Under the pieces are notes generated by a model, which made no database searches, was not told where the DNA came from, and worked only from the letters and a program-made list of their open reading frames with translations. Source: Marinicauda salina (lineage in GTDB: Bacteria > Pseudomonadota > Alphaproteobacteria > Caulobacterales > Maricaulaceae). Taken from it: DNA of 64,000 nucleotides. Shown piece by piece: positions 50,554 to 58,746 of the stretch. Numbering within the stretch: the stretch's first letter is position 1; each line of letters begins with the position of its first letter. The stretch covers positions 1 through 64,000 of the forward strand of contig NZ_QEXV01000002.1 in the NCBI RefSeq assembly GCF_003122085.1, in the 5' to 3' direction. The position numbers and the translations under genes were made by a program.

Positions 50554-51420
50554 CTAGTCCACCCTTTCGAGAAAGGCCGCGATGGCCGACCAGGCCTCGG
50601 GCTCGGTGAGCAGCGGCGCGTGTCCGACTTCGGGCACGTCGACGCGCTCCATGTCCGGCCGGCGGCGCTGCATCTCGGCGACCGTATCCTCGGACAGGAG
50701 GTCGGTGATCGCGCCGCGGATCAGCAGCAGCGGCGCGTCGGCCATGGCGTCGAACAGCGGCCAGAGATCCGGCGGCGCGGCGTCGCCTTCCTGGACCGGC
50801 TTGGCGATGGCGGGATCGTAGTCGAGCACGATCTCGCCGGTTTCGGTTTCGCGGCAGATCCGCTTGGCGAAGGCGATCCAGAAGGCCTCGCCGGTCTCAT
50901 TCGGGAAGGCCACCCCGTTGATCGCGCGGACCGCCTCGGCGGCCTCCGACCAGCTCGAGAAGGAACTCGCGCCGCCGACATAGCCCTGGATGCGCGCCAT
51001 GCCCTCCGGGGCGAGCTCCGGGCCGATGTCGTTGAGCGCGACGCCGCGGAGAAAGCCCGGACGCTCGGCGGCGAGGATCATCGTCATCAGCCCGCCCATC
51101 GAGGTTCCGATGGAGACGACGCGGTCGATCCCCTCGGCGTCGAGCAGGCCAAGGACGTCCTTCACGTAGACGCCCGGATAGTAGGTCGACGGATCGGGCG
51201 CCCGGTCGGACCGGCCGCGGCCGCGCACGTCGACGGCGATGACCCGCCGGCCCTTCGCCGCGATCCGCGGCGCGATCTCCTCGAAATCGCGGGAATTGCG
51301 CGTCAGCCCGTGGAGGCAGACGACCGGCGCCTTGCCGGACGCGGCGTCCGGCTCGTAGCGGCGGTAGTAGGTGCGCACGCCGTCCCCGGCGGTGAAGAAG
51401 TGCTCGGTGAAGTCGTTCAA
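50554..51420 (-). CDS. Cytoplasmic alpha/beta hydrolase with TTG start
   Basis: The 288-residue hydrolase has HGLTRN, the nucleophile elbow GTSMGG (Ser107) and a catalytic His in VPEVGHAPLL. No signal peptide is present. A TTG start at 51420 lies inside the TetR stop (TTGA), so translation is coupled. A longer ATG reading exists but merely re-reads the TetR gene in another frame. It is the middle gene of tetR-hydrolase-hydrolase and probably processes the substrate imported by the receptor encoded divergently. Confidence 0.88.
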   Translation of the reverse strand: MNDFTEHFFTAGDGVRTYYRRYEPDAASGKAPVVCLHGLTRNSRDFEEIAPRIAAKGRRVIAVDVRGRGRSDRAPDPSTYYPGVYVKDVLGLLDAEGIDRVVSIGTSMGGLMTMILAAERPGFLRGVALNDIGPELAPEGMARIQGYVGGASSFSSWSEAAEAVRAINGVAFPNETGEAFWIAFAKRICRETETGEIVLDYDPAIAKPVQEGDAAPPDLWPLFDAMADAPLLLIRGAITDLLSEDTVAEMQRRRPDMERVDVPEVGHAPLLTEPEAWSAIAAFLERVD

Positions 51421-52124
51421 GCCTGCGGCTCCATGGCGTCGGATGCGTCGAGGTGGGATGTCGCGCCGGCGCGCTCCTGGAGGCGCCGGAAGCCCGCCGC
51501 GATGAAGACCGGCAGGCGCTCGTGGACGCTGGCGATGTCGCTCGACCGGCACAGGCCGCCCGACAGGTTGTCGATCCGGCCCGTCTCGGCGAAGGTCAGC
51601 ACCAGCGCCCCCGACAGGAAGTGGTAGCTCCAGTACAGGTCCTCGTCGTTCCAGTCGGGGAAGTGCCGCTTCAGCGCTCCCAGGAATTGCGTCGCGATCG
51701 GGTCGAAGAACTTGGTCATCACCGCGCCGCCCCACTCCGGCGAGTTCGTGATCTGCGCGACGAGGCCGAAATAGCTCTTCCATCCCGGCCCGCCCTTCGC
51801 CGAACGGTCGAGCAGGGGATGGGTGAAGGCGGAGATGATGTCCTCGATGGACGGATGGTCCGGCGCGGCTCGGCGTTCGACCGATTCGAGCTCGGCGACC
51901 CGTATCTCGTTGAGCTCCACGGCGCGGCGCAGCAGCACCGCGTCGAACAGTTCGCGCTTGCCGCCGAAATAGTAGGCGACCAGCGCCGGATCGGCGTCGG
52001 CGGCGCGGGCGATGGCCCGCACGGTGACGCCGTGGAAGCCCTTCTCCGCGAACAGCCTTTCGGCCGCGTCGAGGAGGCGTTCGCGGGTCTTCTCGCCGCG
52101 CCGGCTGGCGGGTGCGTCTGCCAT
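51417..52124 (-). CDS. TetR/AcrR-family transcriptional regulator
   Basis: The 235-residue protein has an N-terminal TetR helix-turn-helix (about 10-55: TRERLLDAAERLFAEKGF, then VTVRAIARAADADPALVAYY). A larger ligand-binding domain follows. The start at 52124 has GGGAGAG upstream; an upstream start would add an unrelated leader. It is head-to-head with the TonB-receptor gene and begins the operon of two hydrolases. It probably represses the divergent promoter by binding the palindrome at 52215. Confidence 0.92.
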   Translation of the reverse strand: MADAPASRRGEKTRERLLDAAERLFAEKGFHGVTVRAIARAADADPALVAYYFGGKRELFDAVLLRRAVELNEIRVAELESVERRAAPDHPSIEDIISAFTHPLLDRSAKGGPGWKSYFGLVAQITNSPEWGGAVMTKFFDPIATQFLGALKRHFPDWNDEDLYWSYHFLSGALVLTFAETGRIDNLSGGLCRSSDIASVHERLPVFIAAGFRRLQERAGATSHLDASDAMEPQA

Positions 52125-52203
52125 TTTCTCTCCCTGGTCGACGAGGCGTCGCGCCGGTCTAGCATCCGCGCGGCCGCATCGGATCATGCGAGCCTAATTT
52201 TCA

Positions 52204-52232
52204 TTGACATTTCATTCAACGTTGAAAAAACT
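52204..52232 (+). promoter_or_regulatory. Candidate promoter with TetR operator for the TonB-receptor gene
   Basis: TTGACA (52204-52209) is a perfect -35 hexamer; a 17-bp spacer leads to AAAACT (52227-52232), a weak -10. The spacer contains the perfect palindrome TTCAACGTTGAA (52215-52226). A repressor bound there would block RNA polymerase. The site lies between the divergent tetR and receptor genes. Confidence 0.55.
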
Positions 52233-52285
52233 TTGCCTCACGTAAAACGCGAACGATGCGTCCGTATCTCAGGGAGGGGGTACCC

Positions 52286-54610
52286 ATGTCATTCCGTAAA
52301 CGCCTGCTCGGGGCGACCGCGATTCTCGCCGGTCTGTCCGCCGCTCCGCTCGCCGCGCCGGCGATCGCCCAGGAGGCCGAGGCTTCCGATTCGTCCCAGG
52401 GCGAGGTGATTCTCGTCACCGCCCGTCGCCGCGAGGAAAGCCTGCAGGACGTTCCGCTGTCCGTGTCGGCCTTCTCCGGCGAGGACCTGCTCGAGCTCGG
52501 CGCCCAGGACATCACCTATGTCGGCAATGTGTCGCCGAACGTGACGCTCGAGGTGTCGCGCGGCACGAACACGACGCTCACCGCCTTCATCCGCGGCATC
52601 GGCCAGCAGGACCCCGTCGCCGGTTTCGAGGCCGGAGTCGGCATCTATCTCGACGACGTCTATCTCAACCGGCCCCAGGCCGCCGTGCTCGACATCTACG
52701 ACGTCGAGCGGGTCGAGGTGCTGCGCGGACCGCAGGGCACGCTGTACGGACGCAATACGGTCGGCGGCGCGGTGAAATACGTCACCGCCGGGCTGTCCGA
52801 CGAGCCCGAGCTGACCACCCGGCTCAATTTCGGCACCTACAACCAGTTCGACGCGATCGTGCACGGCTCCATCCCGCTCGACGACCGGTTCCGCGTCGGC
52901 GGCGCCATTGCGCGCTTCTCGCGCGACGGCTTCGGCCAGAACTTCACGCTCGGGCGCGAGAACTACAACAAGGATGTCTGGGCGGGCCGCCTCTCGGCGG
53001 AACTCGACGTGACGCCGGATTTCCAGATCCGGGTCTCGGGCGACTACACGCAGGACAACTCGAACGCCCGGCAGGGCCACCGGCTCATCCCCGACCAGTT
53101 CCCGCCGTTCGAGTATCCGGTCCTCGACGACGTCTACCACACGCTCGCCGGGCTGAACTTCCCCGAGCAGGAGGTCGAGGCCTACGGCGGCCAGATGACG
53201 GCCGAGTGGACGATCAACGAGAACGTCACGCTCAAGAACATCGTCGCCTATCGCGAGGATGAGAGCACGACGCCGATCGACTTCGACAGCCTGCCCGAAG
53301 CGGATCTCGACGTGCCCGCCATCTACGAGAACGACCAGTTCTCCGAGGAGCTTCAGCTGCTCTACAACGGCGAGCGCACCAGCGGCGTGGTCGGCTTCTA
53401 CTACCTCGACGCCAACGCCTCGACGGCCTTCGACGTCATCCTCGACACGACCGGCGACATCATCAGCCTGCCGGGCCTCACCGCGCAGACCTTCGGCGAC
53501 GTCGCGACCGAGACCTGGTCGATCTTCGGCGACTTCACCTACTCGCTGACGCCCGAGATCGAGGTCTCGCTCGGCGGCCGCTACACCGAGGACGAGCGCT
53601 CTTCGCGCGTGCTGCGCACGACCTTCATCAACGGGCCCAGCGACTTCTTCGGGGGCGGCGCGATCCCGATCGCGATCACGTCGGACTTCGAGGGCAGCGA
53701 AAGCTGGACCGACTTCTCGCCGCGCGCGTCGATCTCGTGGGCGCCGAACGACACGCACAATTTCTACTTCACCTACTCGCAGGGCTTCAAAGGCGGCAGC
53801 TTCGACCCGCGGGGCCAGACCAGCGCTGCGCCGGATTTTGACGGCGACGGCACGGTCAGCGAGGACGAGATCTTCGAGTTCATGCGGTTCGATCCCGAAG
53901 AGGTCGACAGCTACGAGATCGGCTGGAAGGTCGATGTCGGCCGCTACCGTCACTCGCTGGCCTATTTCTACACCGACTACACCGACGTTCAGGTGCCCGG
54001 CTCGGTGGGCGTGGACACCGATGACGACGGCGTCGCCGACACCTTCACCGGCGTGACCACCAACGCGGGCGAAGCCGAGATCTCCGGCATCGAATATGAA
54101 GGCTACGCCCTGATCGGCGAGGACGCCCTCAGGCGCGGAGACACCTTCACGGCGAACTGGTCGCTCGGCTTCCTGGACGGCGAATACAAAGAGTTCATCG
54201 ACGCCTTCGGCGATGACATCTCCGACGAGGTGGGCATCCAGAACACGCCGGACATCACCGGCAGCGCGACGCTGAACTACACCGTGCCGGTTCGCGGCGG
54301 CGACCTGTCGATCATCAACACGGTGATCTATCGCGGCGACACGCAGCAGTTCGAGCTGCCCAGCCCGATCGATCAGGAAGCCTACACGCTCTGGAACCTG
54401 AGCGCGGTCTGGACGAACGACGACGGCCGCTGGCAGGTCGGCGTGCATGGCCGCAACCTCACCGACGAGCGCTACCGCGTCGCGGGCTACGACTTTGTCG
54501 ATGAAGGACCCGGCGGAACCTTCACGCCGACTCTCGGCCTTGAAGGCACTTTGACGGGATTCTACGGCGACCCCCGTACGGTGACGGCGACGATCTCCTA
54601 CCGTTACTGA
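52286..54610 (+). CDS. TonB-dependent outer-membrane receptor
   Basis: The 774-residue protein has a signal peptide (AAPLAAPAIAQE), a TonB box (VILVTA, 41-46), a plug domain (DVPLSVSAFSG through RGPQGTLYGRN and VGGAVKYVT), and a 22-stranded barrel ending in YRY. Two calcium-type acidic loops are present: DFDGDGTVSEDE (517-528), a canonical EF-hand loop, and DTDDDGVADTF (from 577). It belongs to the family used for complex organic substrates in Caulobacter- and Sphingomonas-type bacteria. AGGGAGGGGG precedes the ATG. A strong terminator follows. Confidence 0.95.
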   Translation: MSFRKRLLGATAILAGLSAAPLAAPAIAQEAEASDSSQGEVILVTARRREESLQDVPLSVSAFSGEDLLELGAQDITYVGNVSPNVTLEVSRGTNTTLTAFIRGIGQQDPVAGFEAGVGIYLDDVYLNRPQAAVLDIYDVERVEVLRGPQGTLYGRNTVGGAVKYVTAGLSDEPELTTRLNFGTYNQFDAIVHGSIPLDDRFRVGGAIARFSRDGFGQNFTLGRENYNKDVWAGRLSAELDVTPDFQIRVSGDYTQDNSNARQGHRLIPDQFPPFEYPVLDDVYHTLAGLNFPEQEVEAYGGQMTAEWTINENVTLKNIVAYREDESTTPIDFDSLPEADLDVPAIYENDQFSEELQLLYNGERTSGVVGFYYLDANASTAFDVILDTTGDIISLPGLTAQTFGDVATETWSIFGDFTYSLTPEIEVSLGGRYTEDERSSRVLRTTFINGPSDFFGGGAIPIAITSDFEGSESWTDFSPRASISWAPNDTHNFYFTYSQGFKGGSFDPRGQTSAAPDFDGDGTVSEDEIFEFMRFDPEEVDSYEIGWKVDVGRYRHSLAYFYTDYTDVQVPGSVGVDTDDDGVADTFTGVTTNAGEAEISGIEYEGYALIGEDALRRGDTFTANWSLGFLDGEYKEFIDAFGDDISDEVGIQNTPDITGSATLNYTVPVRGGDLSIINTVIYRGDTQQFELPSPIDQEAYTLWNLSAVWTNDDGRWQVGVHGRNLTDERYRVAGYDFVDEGPGGTFTPTLGLEGTLTGFYGDPRTVTATISYRY

Positions 54611-54625
54611 TCGTCGCGAGACATG

Positions 54626-54666
54626 CGCCGCCGGCTCCGTCTCCCCGGGCCGGCGGCGTTTTTCTT
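54626..54666 (+). terminator. Rho-independent terminator after the TonB receptor
   Basis: The arms CGCCGCCGGC and GCCGGCGGCG (10 bp) enclose a 13-base loop and are followed by TTTTTCTTT. The MFS gene downstream must therefore have its own promoter or depend on read-through. Confidence 0.9.
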
Positions 54667-54754
54667 TGCCATTGCAGGCGTCTCGCCTCCAAGATGCCGG
54701 CGAGGCGCTGCGATCGCCGGCGCATGACAAGAACAAGAATCCGGGGGAGGACCC

Positions 54755-56119
54755 ATGACCGTGAGCGCTTCGCAGACGGCCGCGCACGCCGCCAAACCGC
54801 CCAGCGCGGGCTACCGGGTCTGGGCGCTGGCGATGCTCTTCATCGTCTATGCGTTCAACTTCCTGGACCGGCAGATCATCTCGATCCTCGCCGTGCCGAT
54901 CCAGGAAGAGCTCGGCCTTTCCGATCGCCAGCTCGGCCTGCTGATGGGCATGGCGTTCGCCGTGCTCTACTCGACGCTCGGCGTGCCGATCGCCTGGCTG
55001 GCGGACCGGACGAACCGGACCTGGATCATCACCGTTTCGCTGACGCTCTGGTCGGGCTTCACCGCGGTGTGCGGCGTGGCGCAGAATTTCTGGCAGCTCG
55101 CGCTCGCCCGGGTCGGGGTCGGCATCGGCGAGGCGGGGGGCGTCGCGCCGTCCTATTCGCTCATCTCGGATTATTTCCCGCCCAACAGCCGCGCCCGCGC
55201 GCTCGCGATCTACTCGCTGGGAATTCCGGTCGGGTCGGCCTTCGGCGTCATCGCCGGCTCGCAGATCGCCGGGGGTAATCTCAACGAGAATCTCGACTGG
55301 CGCGCGGCCTTCATCATCGTCGGGCTCGCGGGCGTGATCATCGCGCCCATCTTCAAGCTGACGCTGCGCGAACCCAAGCGCGGCGGGCTGGACGCGCTCG
55401 CGGCCGATCCCGGCGACGGCGTCGCCGCGGAAGCCGAAGCGACCGGCGGCGAGCCGACCGAGGCGCCGGCCAAGCCGGGATTCGGCGAGGTCCTGAAGGT
55501 GCTCGCGAAGAAGCCGAGCTTCTGGCTGCTGGTGCTGGGCGCGTCGTGTTCGTCGATGATGGGCTACGGCACGTTCGCCTGGCTCCCGACCTTCTTCCGG
55601 CGCAGCTATGAGATGGGGATCATCGAGACCGGCTGGCTCTTCGGCGGCGTGGTCTTCGTCGGCGGCAGCCTCGGCATCATCATGGGCGGCGTGCTCGGCG
55701 ACCTGATGGGCAAGGCCTCGAAACGCATGTATGCGATCGTGCCCGCGGCCGCGTTCCTGCTCGCCTTCCCCATGTACGTCGCGGGCACGCTCGCGCCCAC
55801 GCCGCTCATAGCGTCCATCATCTTCCTGATCCCGACGGGTCTCGGCCTGGCGTGGCTTGGGCCGACGCTGTCGGCCTTCCAGCACCTGGCCCCGCCGAAC
55901 ATGCGCGCCATGGCGTCGTCGGTGTTCCTGCTGATCAACAATCTGCTGGGCATCGGCGTGGGGATCTACGTGCTGGGCGAGATGTCGACCCTGCTGACGC
56001 CGGCCTTCGGCAACGAGGCCCTGCGCTATTCGATCGTGATCGGCGCCGGCCTGTACCTGGTCGCGGGGCTGCTGTTCCTGCTCGCGTCCCGCACGATCGA
56101 TCGCGACTGGGAGAGATAG
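54755..56119 (+). CDS. MFS transporter, spinster-like family
   Basis: The 454-residue protein has about 12 membrane helices. MFS motifs include NFLDRQIISI in helix 1, the helix 2-3 loop GVPIAWLADRTNR, and RVGVGIGEAGGVAPS in helix 4. A loop of about 30 residues (glutamate- and alanine-rich) separates the halves. It moves a small organic solute across the inner membrane with protons. Its place between the TonB receptor and the acyl-CoA synthetase suggests import of the island's substrate. Confidence 0.92.
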   Translation: MTVSASQTAAHAAKPPSAGYRVWALAMLFIVYAFNFLDRQIISILAVPIQEELGLSDRQLGLLMGMAFAVLYSTLGVPIAWLADRTNRTWIITVSLTLWSGFTAVCGVAQNFWQLALARVGVGIGEAGGVAPSYSLISDYFPPNSRARALAIYSLGIPVGSAFGVIAGSQIAGGNLNENLDWRAAFIIVGLAGVIIAPIFKLTLREPKRGGLDALAADPGDGVAAEAEATGGEPTEAPAKPGFGEVLKVLAKKPSFWLLVLGASCSSMMGYGTFAWLPTFFRRSYEMGIIETGWLFGGVVFVGGSLGIIMGGVLGDLMGKASKRMYAIVPAAAFLLAFPMYVAGTLAPTPLIASIIFLIPTGLGLAWLGPTLSAFQHLAPPNMRAMASSVFLLINNLLGIGVGIYVLGEMSTLLTPAFGNEALRYSIVIGAGLYLVAGLLFLLASRTIDRDWER

Positions 56120-56130
56120 GAAGGACGTCG

Positions 56131-57954
56131 ATGGGCGGCGGCTTCGATCCGTTCCGGCGCCTCGCCGATCTCGAGGCGATCGAGCAGACGCCGCTCGCCG
56201 ACCGTCTCGATGCGCCGGACGTCCACGGATGCCTGAAGACCGCGGCCGCGCGGCATGGCGATCGCACGGCGATCATCGACTTGGCCGATCCGGCCGATCC
56301 CGAGGCGGCGCGGTGCTGGACCTACGCCGAGGCCTTCGAGGCGATCATGCGGACGGCCAATGCGCTGTGGGCGATCGGCGGCGGCCGGCCCGTCGCCTAC
56401 ATGCTCCCCAACCTGGCCGAGACGCATTTCACGCTATGGGGCGCGGCCGCCGGCGCCGGCGCGGCGCCTGTCAATCCGATGCTTTCGGCCGAGGTGGTCG
56501 CCGAAATCGTCGAGGCCGCCGGGGCCGGCGCGCTGGTCACGACCGCGCCGGGGACCGAGCTCTACGACAAGGCCCAGGCGGTCCGCCGCCATCTCTCGTC
56601 GCCGATGGCGATCATTCCGCTGTCGGGTGATGACGACGCCCTCGACGCGCTGGCGGCCTCCGCGCCGGGCGAGGCGCTGCAGTTCGACCCCGGCGCCGAT
56701 CCCGACCGGCCGGCGGCCTATTTCCACACCGGCGGCACGACGGGCGCGCCGAAGCTGGCCTGCCAGACGCAGATGAACCAGGCGGCCATGAGCTGGATGC
56801 TGCGGTTCGCGCTGGACCTGGGGGCCGACGACGTCGCGCTGACGGGTCTGCCGCTCTTCCACGCCAACGCCGCCCATCTCACCGGTCTGGCGCCGCTGAC
56901 CGCCGGATCGACGCTCCTGCTCGCGGGACCGGACGGGTTCCGGAACAAGGCGCTGCTGGCGAATTTCTGGCGGATCGTCGAGCGCTACGGCGTGACGATG
57001 TTCTCCGGCGTGCCGACGATCTATGCGAGCTTGCTCGATCATCCCGTCGGCGAGGCGGACGTCTCGTCGCTGCGCTACGGCGTTGTCGGCGCCGCGCCCA
57101 TGCCGGTGAGCGTGTTCAAGGCGTTCGAGGAACGCACGGGGATCACCATTCTCGAACTCTACGGCATGACGGAATCGACCTGCGTGTCGACCTGCAACCC
57201 GCGCGACGGCGAGCGCCGCGTGGGTTCGATCGGGCTCAGGATGCCGTATCACGATGTGAAGGTCGCCGTCGTCGACGAGGCGGGCGCGTTCGAACGGGAT
57301 GCGGAGCCCGGCGAAACCGGCGTGCTGGCGCTGAAGGGCGTCACGGTCATCTCCGGCTACAAGCAGGCCGAGCGGAACGCGGGGCTTTTCCTGCCCGACG
57401 GCTGGCTCAATTCCGGCGATCTCGCGCGCCAGGACGCGGACGGCTATTTCTGGCTCACTGGCCGGGCGAAGGACCTCATCATCCGGGGCGGCCACAATAT
57501 CGATCCCGGCATGATCGAGGACGCGCTCCACGCCCATCCCGACGTGGAGCTCGCCGCGGCGATCGGCCAGCCCGACGCCTATGCCGGCGAAGTCCCCGTC
57601 GCCTATGTCGTGCTGCGCGACGGCGCGACGGTCGACGAGGCGGCGCTGCTGGAGCATGCGCGCGCCCATGTCGCCGAGCGCCCGGCCGCGCCGAAGGCGG
57701 TGCGCGTGATCGAGACCATGCCGGTCACCGCCGTGGGAAAGATCTTCAAGCCGGCCCTGCGCGAGGACGCCGCGATCCGCGCCGCCCGCGCCGTGCTGGA
57801 GAACGCAGGGATCCGCGACGTCGAGCTGTCGGCGCATACCGAAAAGGCGAGGGGGCTGGTGGTCACGGCCCGCCTTCCGGACAAAGAAAACGAGCGCGCC
57901 GTTTCCGACGCGCTCGCTGAATTCAGTTTCCAGGTTGAGATCGCCGCCGATTAG
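56131..57954 (+). CDS. Acyl-CoA synthetase (AMP-dependent ligase)
   Basis: The 607-residue enzyme has the ANL-superfamily motifs: the P-loop HTGGTTGAPK (199-208), the A5 motif YGMTEST, LNSGDLARQD, WLTGRAKDLIIRGGHNIDP, and the A10 catalytic lysine in VTAVGKIF. It activates a carboxylic acid with ATP and joins it to CoA. AAGGA precedes the ATG at 56131, 11 bp after the MFS gene, so the two are cotranscribed. The chain length preference is unknown. The final stop overlaps the convergent PfpI-like gene. Confidence 0.92.
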   Translation: MGGGFDPFRRLADLEAIEQTPLADRLDAPDVHGCLKTAAARHGDRTAIIDLADPADPEAARCWTYAEAFEAIMRTANALWAIGGGRPVAYMLPNLAETHFTLWGAAAGAGAAPVNPMLSAEVVAEIVEAAGAGALVTTAPGTELYDKAQAVRRHLSSPMAIIPLSGDDDALDALAASAPGEALQFDPGADPDRPAAYFHTGGTTGAPKLACQTQMNQAAMSWMLRFALDLGADDVALTGLPLFHANAAHLTGLAPLTAGSTLLLAGPDGFRNKALLANFWRIVERYGVTMFSGVPTIYASLLDHPVGEADVSSLRYGVVGAAPMPVSVFKAFEERTGITILELYGMTESTCVSTCNPRDGERRVGSIGLRMPYHDVKVAVVDEAGAFERDAEPGETGVLALKGVTVISGYKQAERNAGLFLPDGWLNSGDLARQDADGYFWLTGRAKDLIIRGGHNIDPGMIEDALHAHPDVELAAAIGQPDAYAGEVPVAYVVLRDGATVDEAALLEHARAHVAERPAAPKAVRVIETMPVTAVGKIFKPALREDAAIRAARAVLENAGIRDVELSAHTEKARGLVVTARLPDKENERAVSDALAEFSFQVEIAAD

Positions 57955-58496
57955 GCCGCGTCGTCGGCCTTGACCGTCAGGGCGTCGACGAAGGCGCTCG
58001 CGGCGTCTTCCTGGGCGGTCTCGCCGTCGCCGGCGAAGATCTCGCCGTTGAGCGCGAGCGCGGCGACGCCGGCGACGCCTTCCTTCTCGGAGACCTCGGC
58101 GAGCAGCTCGACGGCGTCGCCGAGCGCGAAGACCGGCTTGTTGGCCTTGATGTAGTCGAGCACGAGGAGGCGGGCGTCCTGGTCCTTCATCAGCGCTTTC
58201 ACGCTGGTCACGCCGCCGGGCACGAGCAGGCCGTCATAGGTGCTCGGTCCGACATCCCCGGGATGCTTGTCGACGACGAAATTCATCTCCTCGCGCTGAC
58301 CGGAGCGGCCGGAAACCAGCGAACGCTGCGGGCTCACGATCATGGTGCGGAAGCCGCCGCGCTCGGCGGCGTGGGCGACGAGATTGAAATGGTCGACATC
58401 GAATCCTTCGGCGACCAGCGCGGCGATCTCGCCGGACTCGCCGACCTGTTCGAGATCGATGCGCTTCTGTCGGGGGTGTCGGTTCTGTACGGCCAC
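57951..58496 (-). CDS. DJ-1/PfpI-family protein without the catalytic cysteine
   Basis: The 181-residue protein has the PfpI layout: a central acidic loop, YDGLLVPGG, and the segment KPVFALGDAVELLAE. In active PfpI/DJ-1 proteins this segment reads about AICHGPWLL. Here Cys is Gly and the following His is Asp, so the usual peptidase or glyoxalase chemistry is unlikely. The start is GTG (58496), with GGAGGA just upstream. It is divergent from the NAGGN operon and shares its upstream region. Confidence 0.78.
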   Translation of the reverse strand: MAVQNRHPRQKRIDLEQVGESGEIAALVAEGFDVDHFNLVAHAAERGGFRTMIVSPQRSLVSGRSGQREEMNFVVDKHPGDVGPSTYDGLLVPGGVTSVKALMKDQDARLLVLDYIKANKPVFALGDAVELLAEVSEKEGVAGVAALALNGEIFAGDGETAQEDAASAFVDALTVKADDAA

Positions 58497-58536
58497 TGCT
58501 CCTCCATTCGCCCGGCCGGGCGGCTGAAATTGACGT

Positions 58537-58555
58537 TTGTTGCGATGCGCAACAA
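58537..58555. promoter_or_regulatory. Inverted repeat between the PfpI-like gene and the NAGGN operon
   Basis: TTGTTGCG-ATG-CGCAACAA has perfect 8-bp arms. It lies next to TTGACG (58530-58535), which could be a -35 element for the plus-strand operon. Its place in the divergent region makes it a strong operator candidate for an unknown regulator, possibly responding to osmotic stress. Confidence 0.5.
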
Positions 58556-58746
58556 CCTAGGAAACCGCGCTGTCCAGTCAACCGTTCCCAAGTTTTTTCG
58601 CAGCAAAACGCGCCGAATCCATTGGACGAATCCATCGGTTGAACTTGATTTTTGGCGCTGTGCGACCGACTTTCCCGAATGGTTCGCCGGCGCCCTGCGG
58701 GCGAATTTCCCAGGATCGCAAGGCCTTCGCCAGAAAGGACAATCGC

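Noticed and set aside
50554-51783. A hydrolase with an approximately 120-residue N-terminal extension
   Set aside because: The extension is the TetR gene read in another frame. The TTG start in the TetR stop codon explains the gene better.
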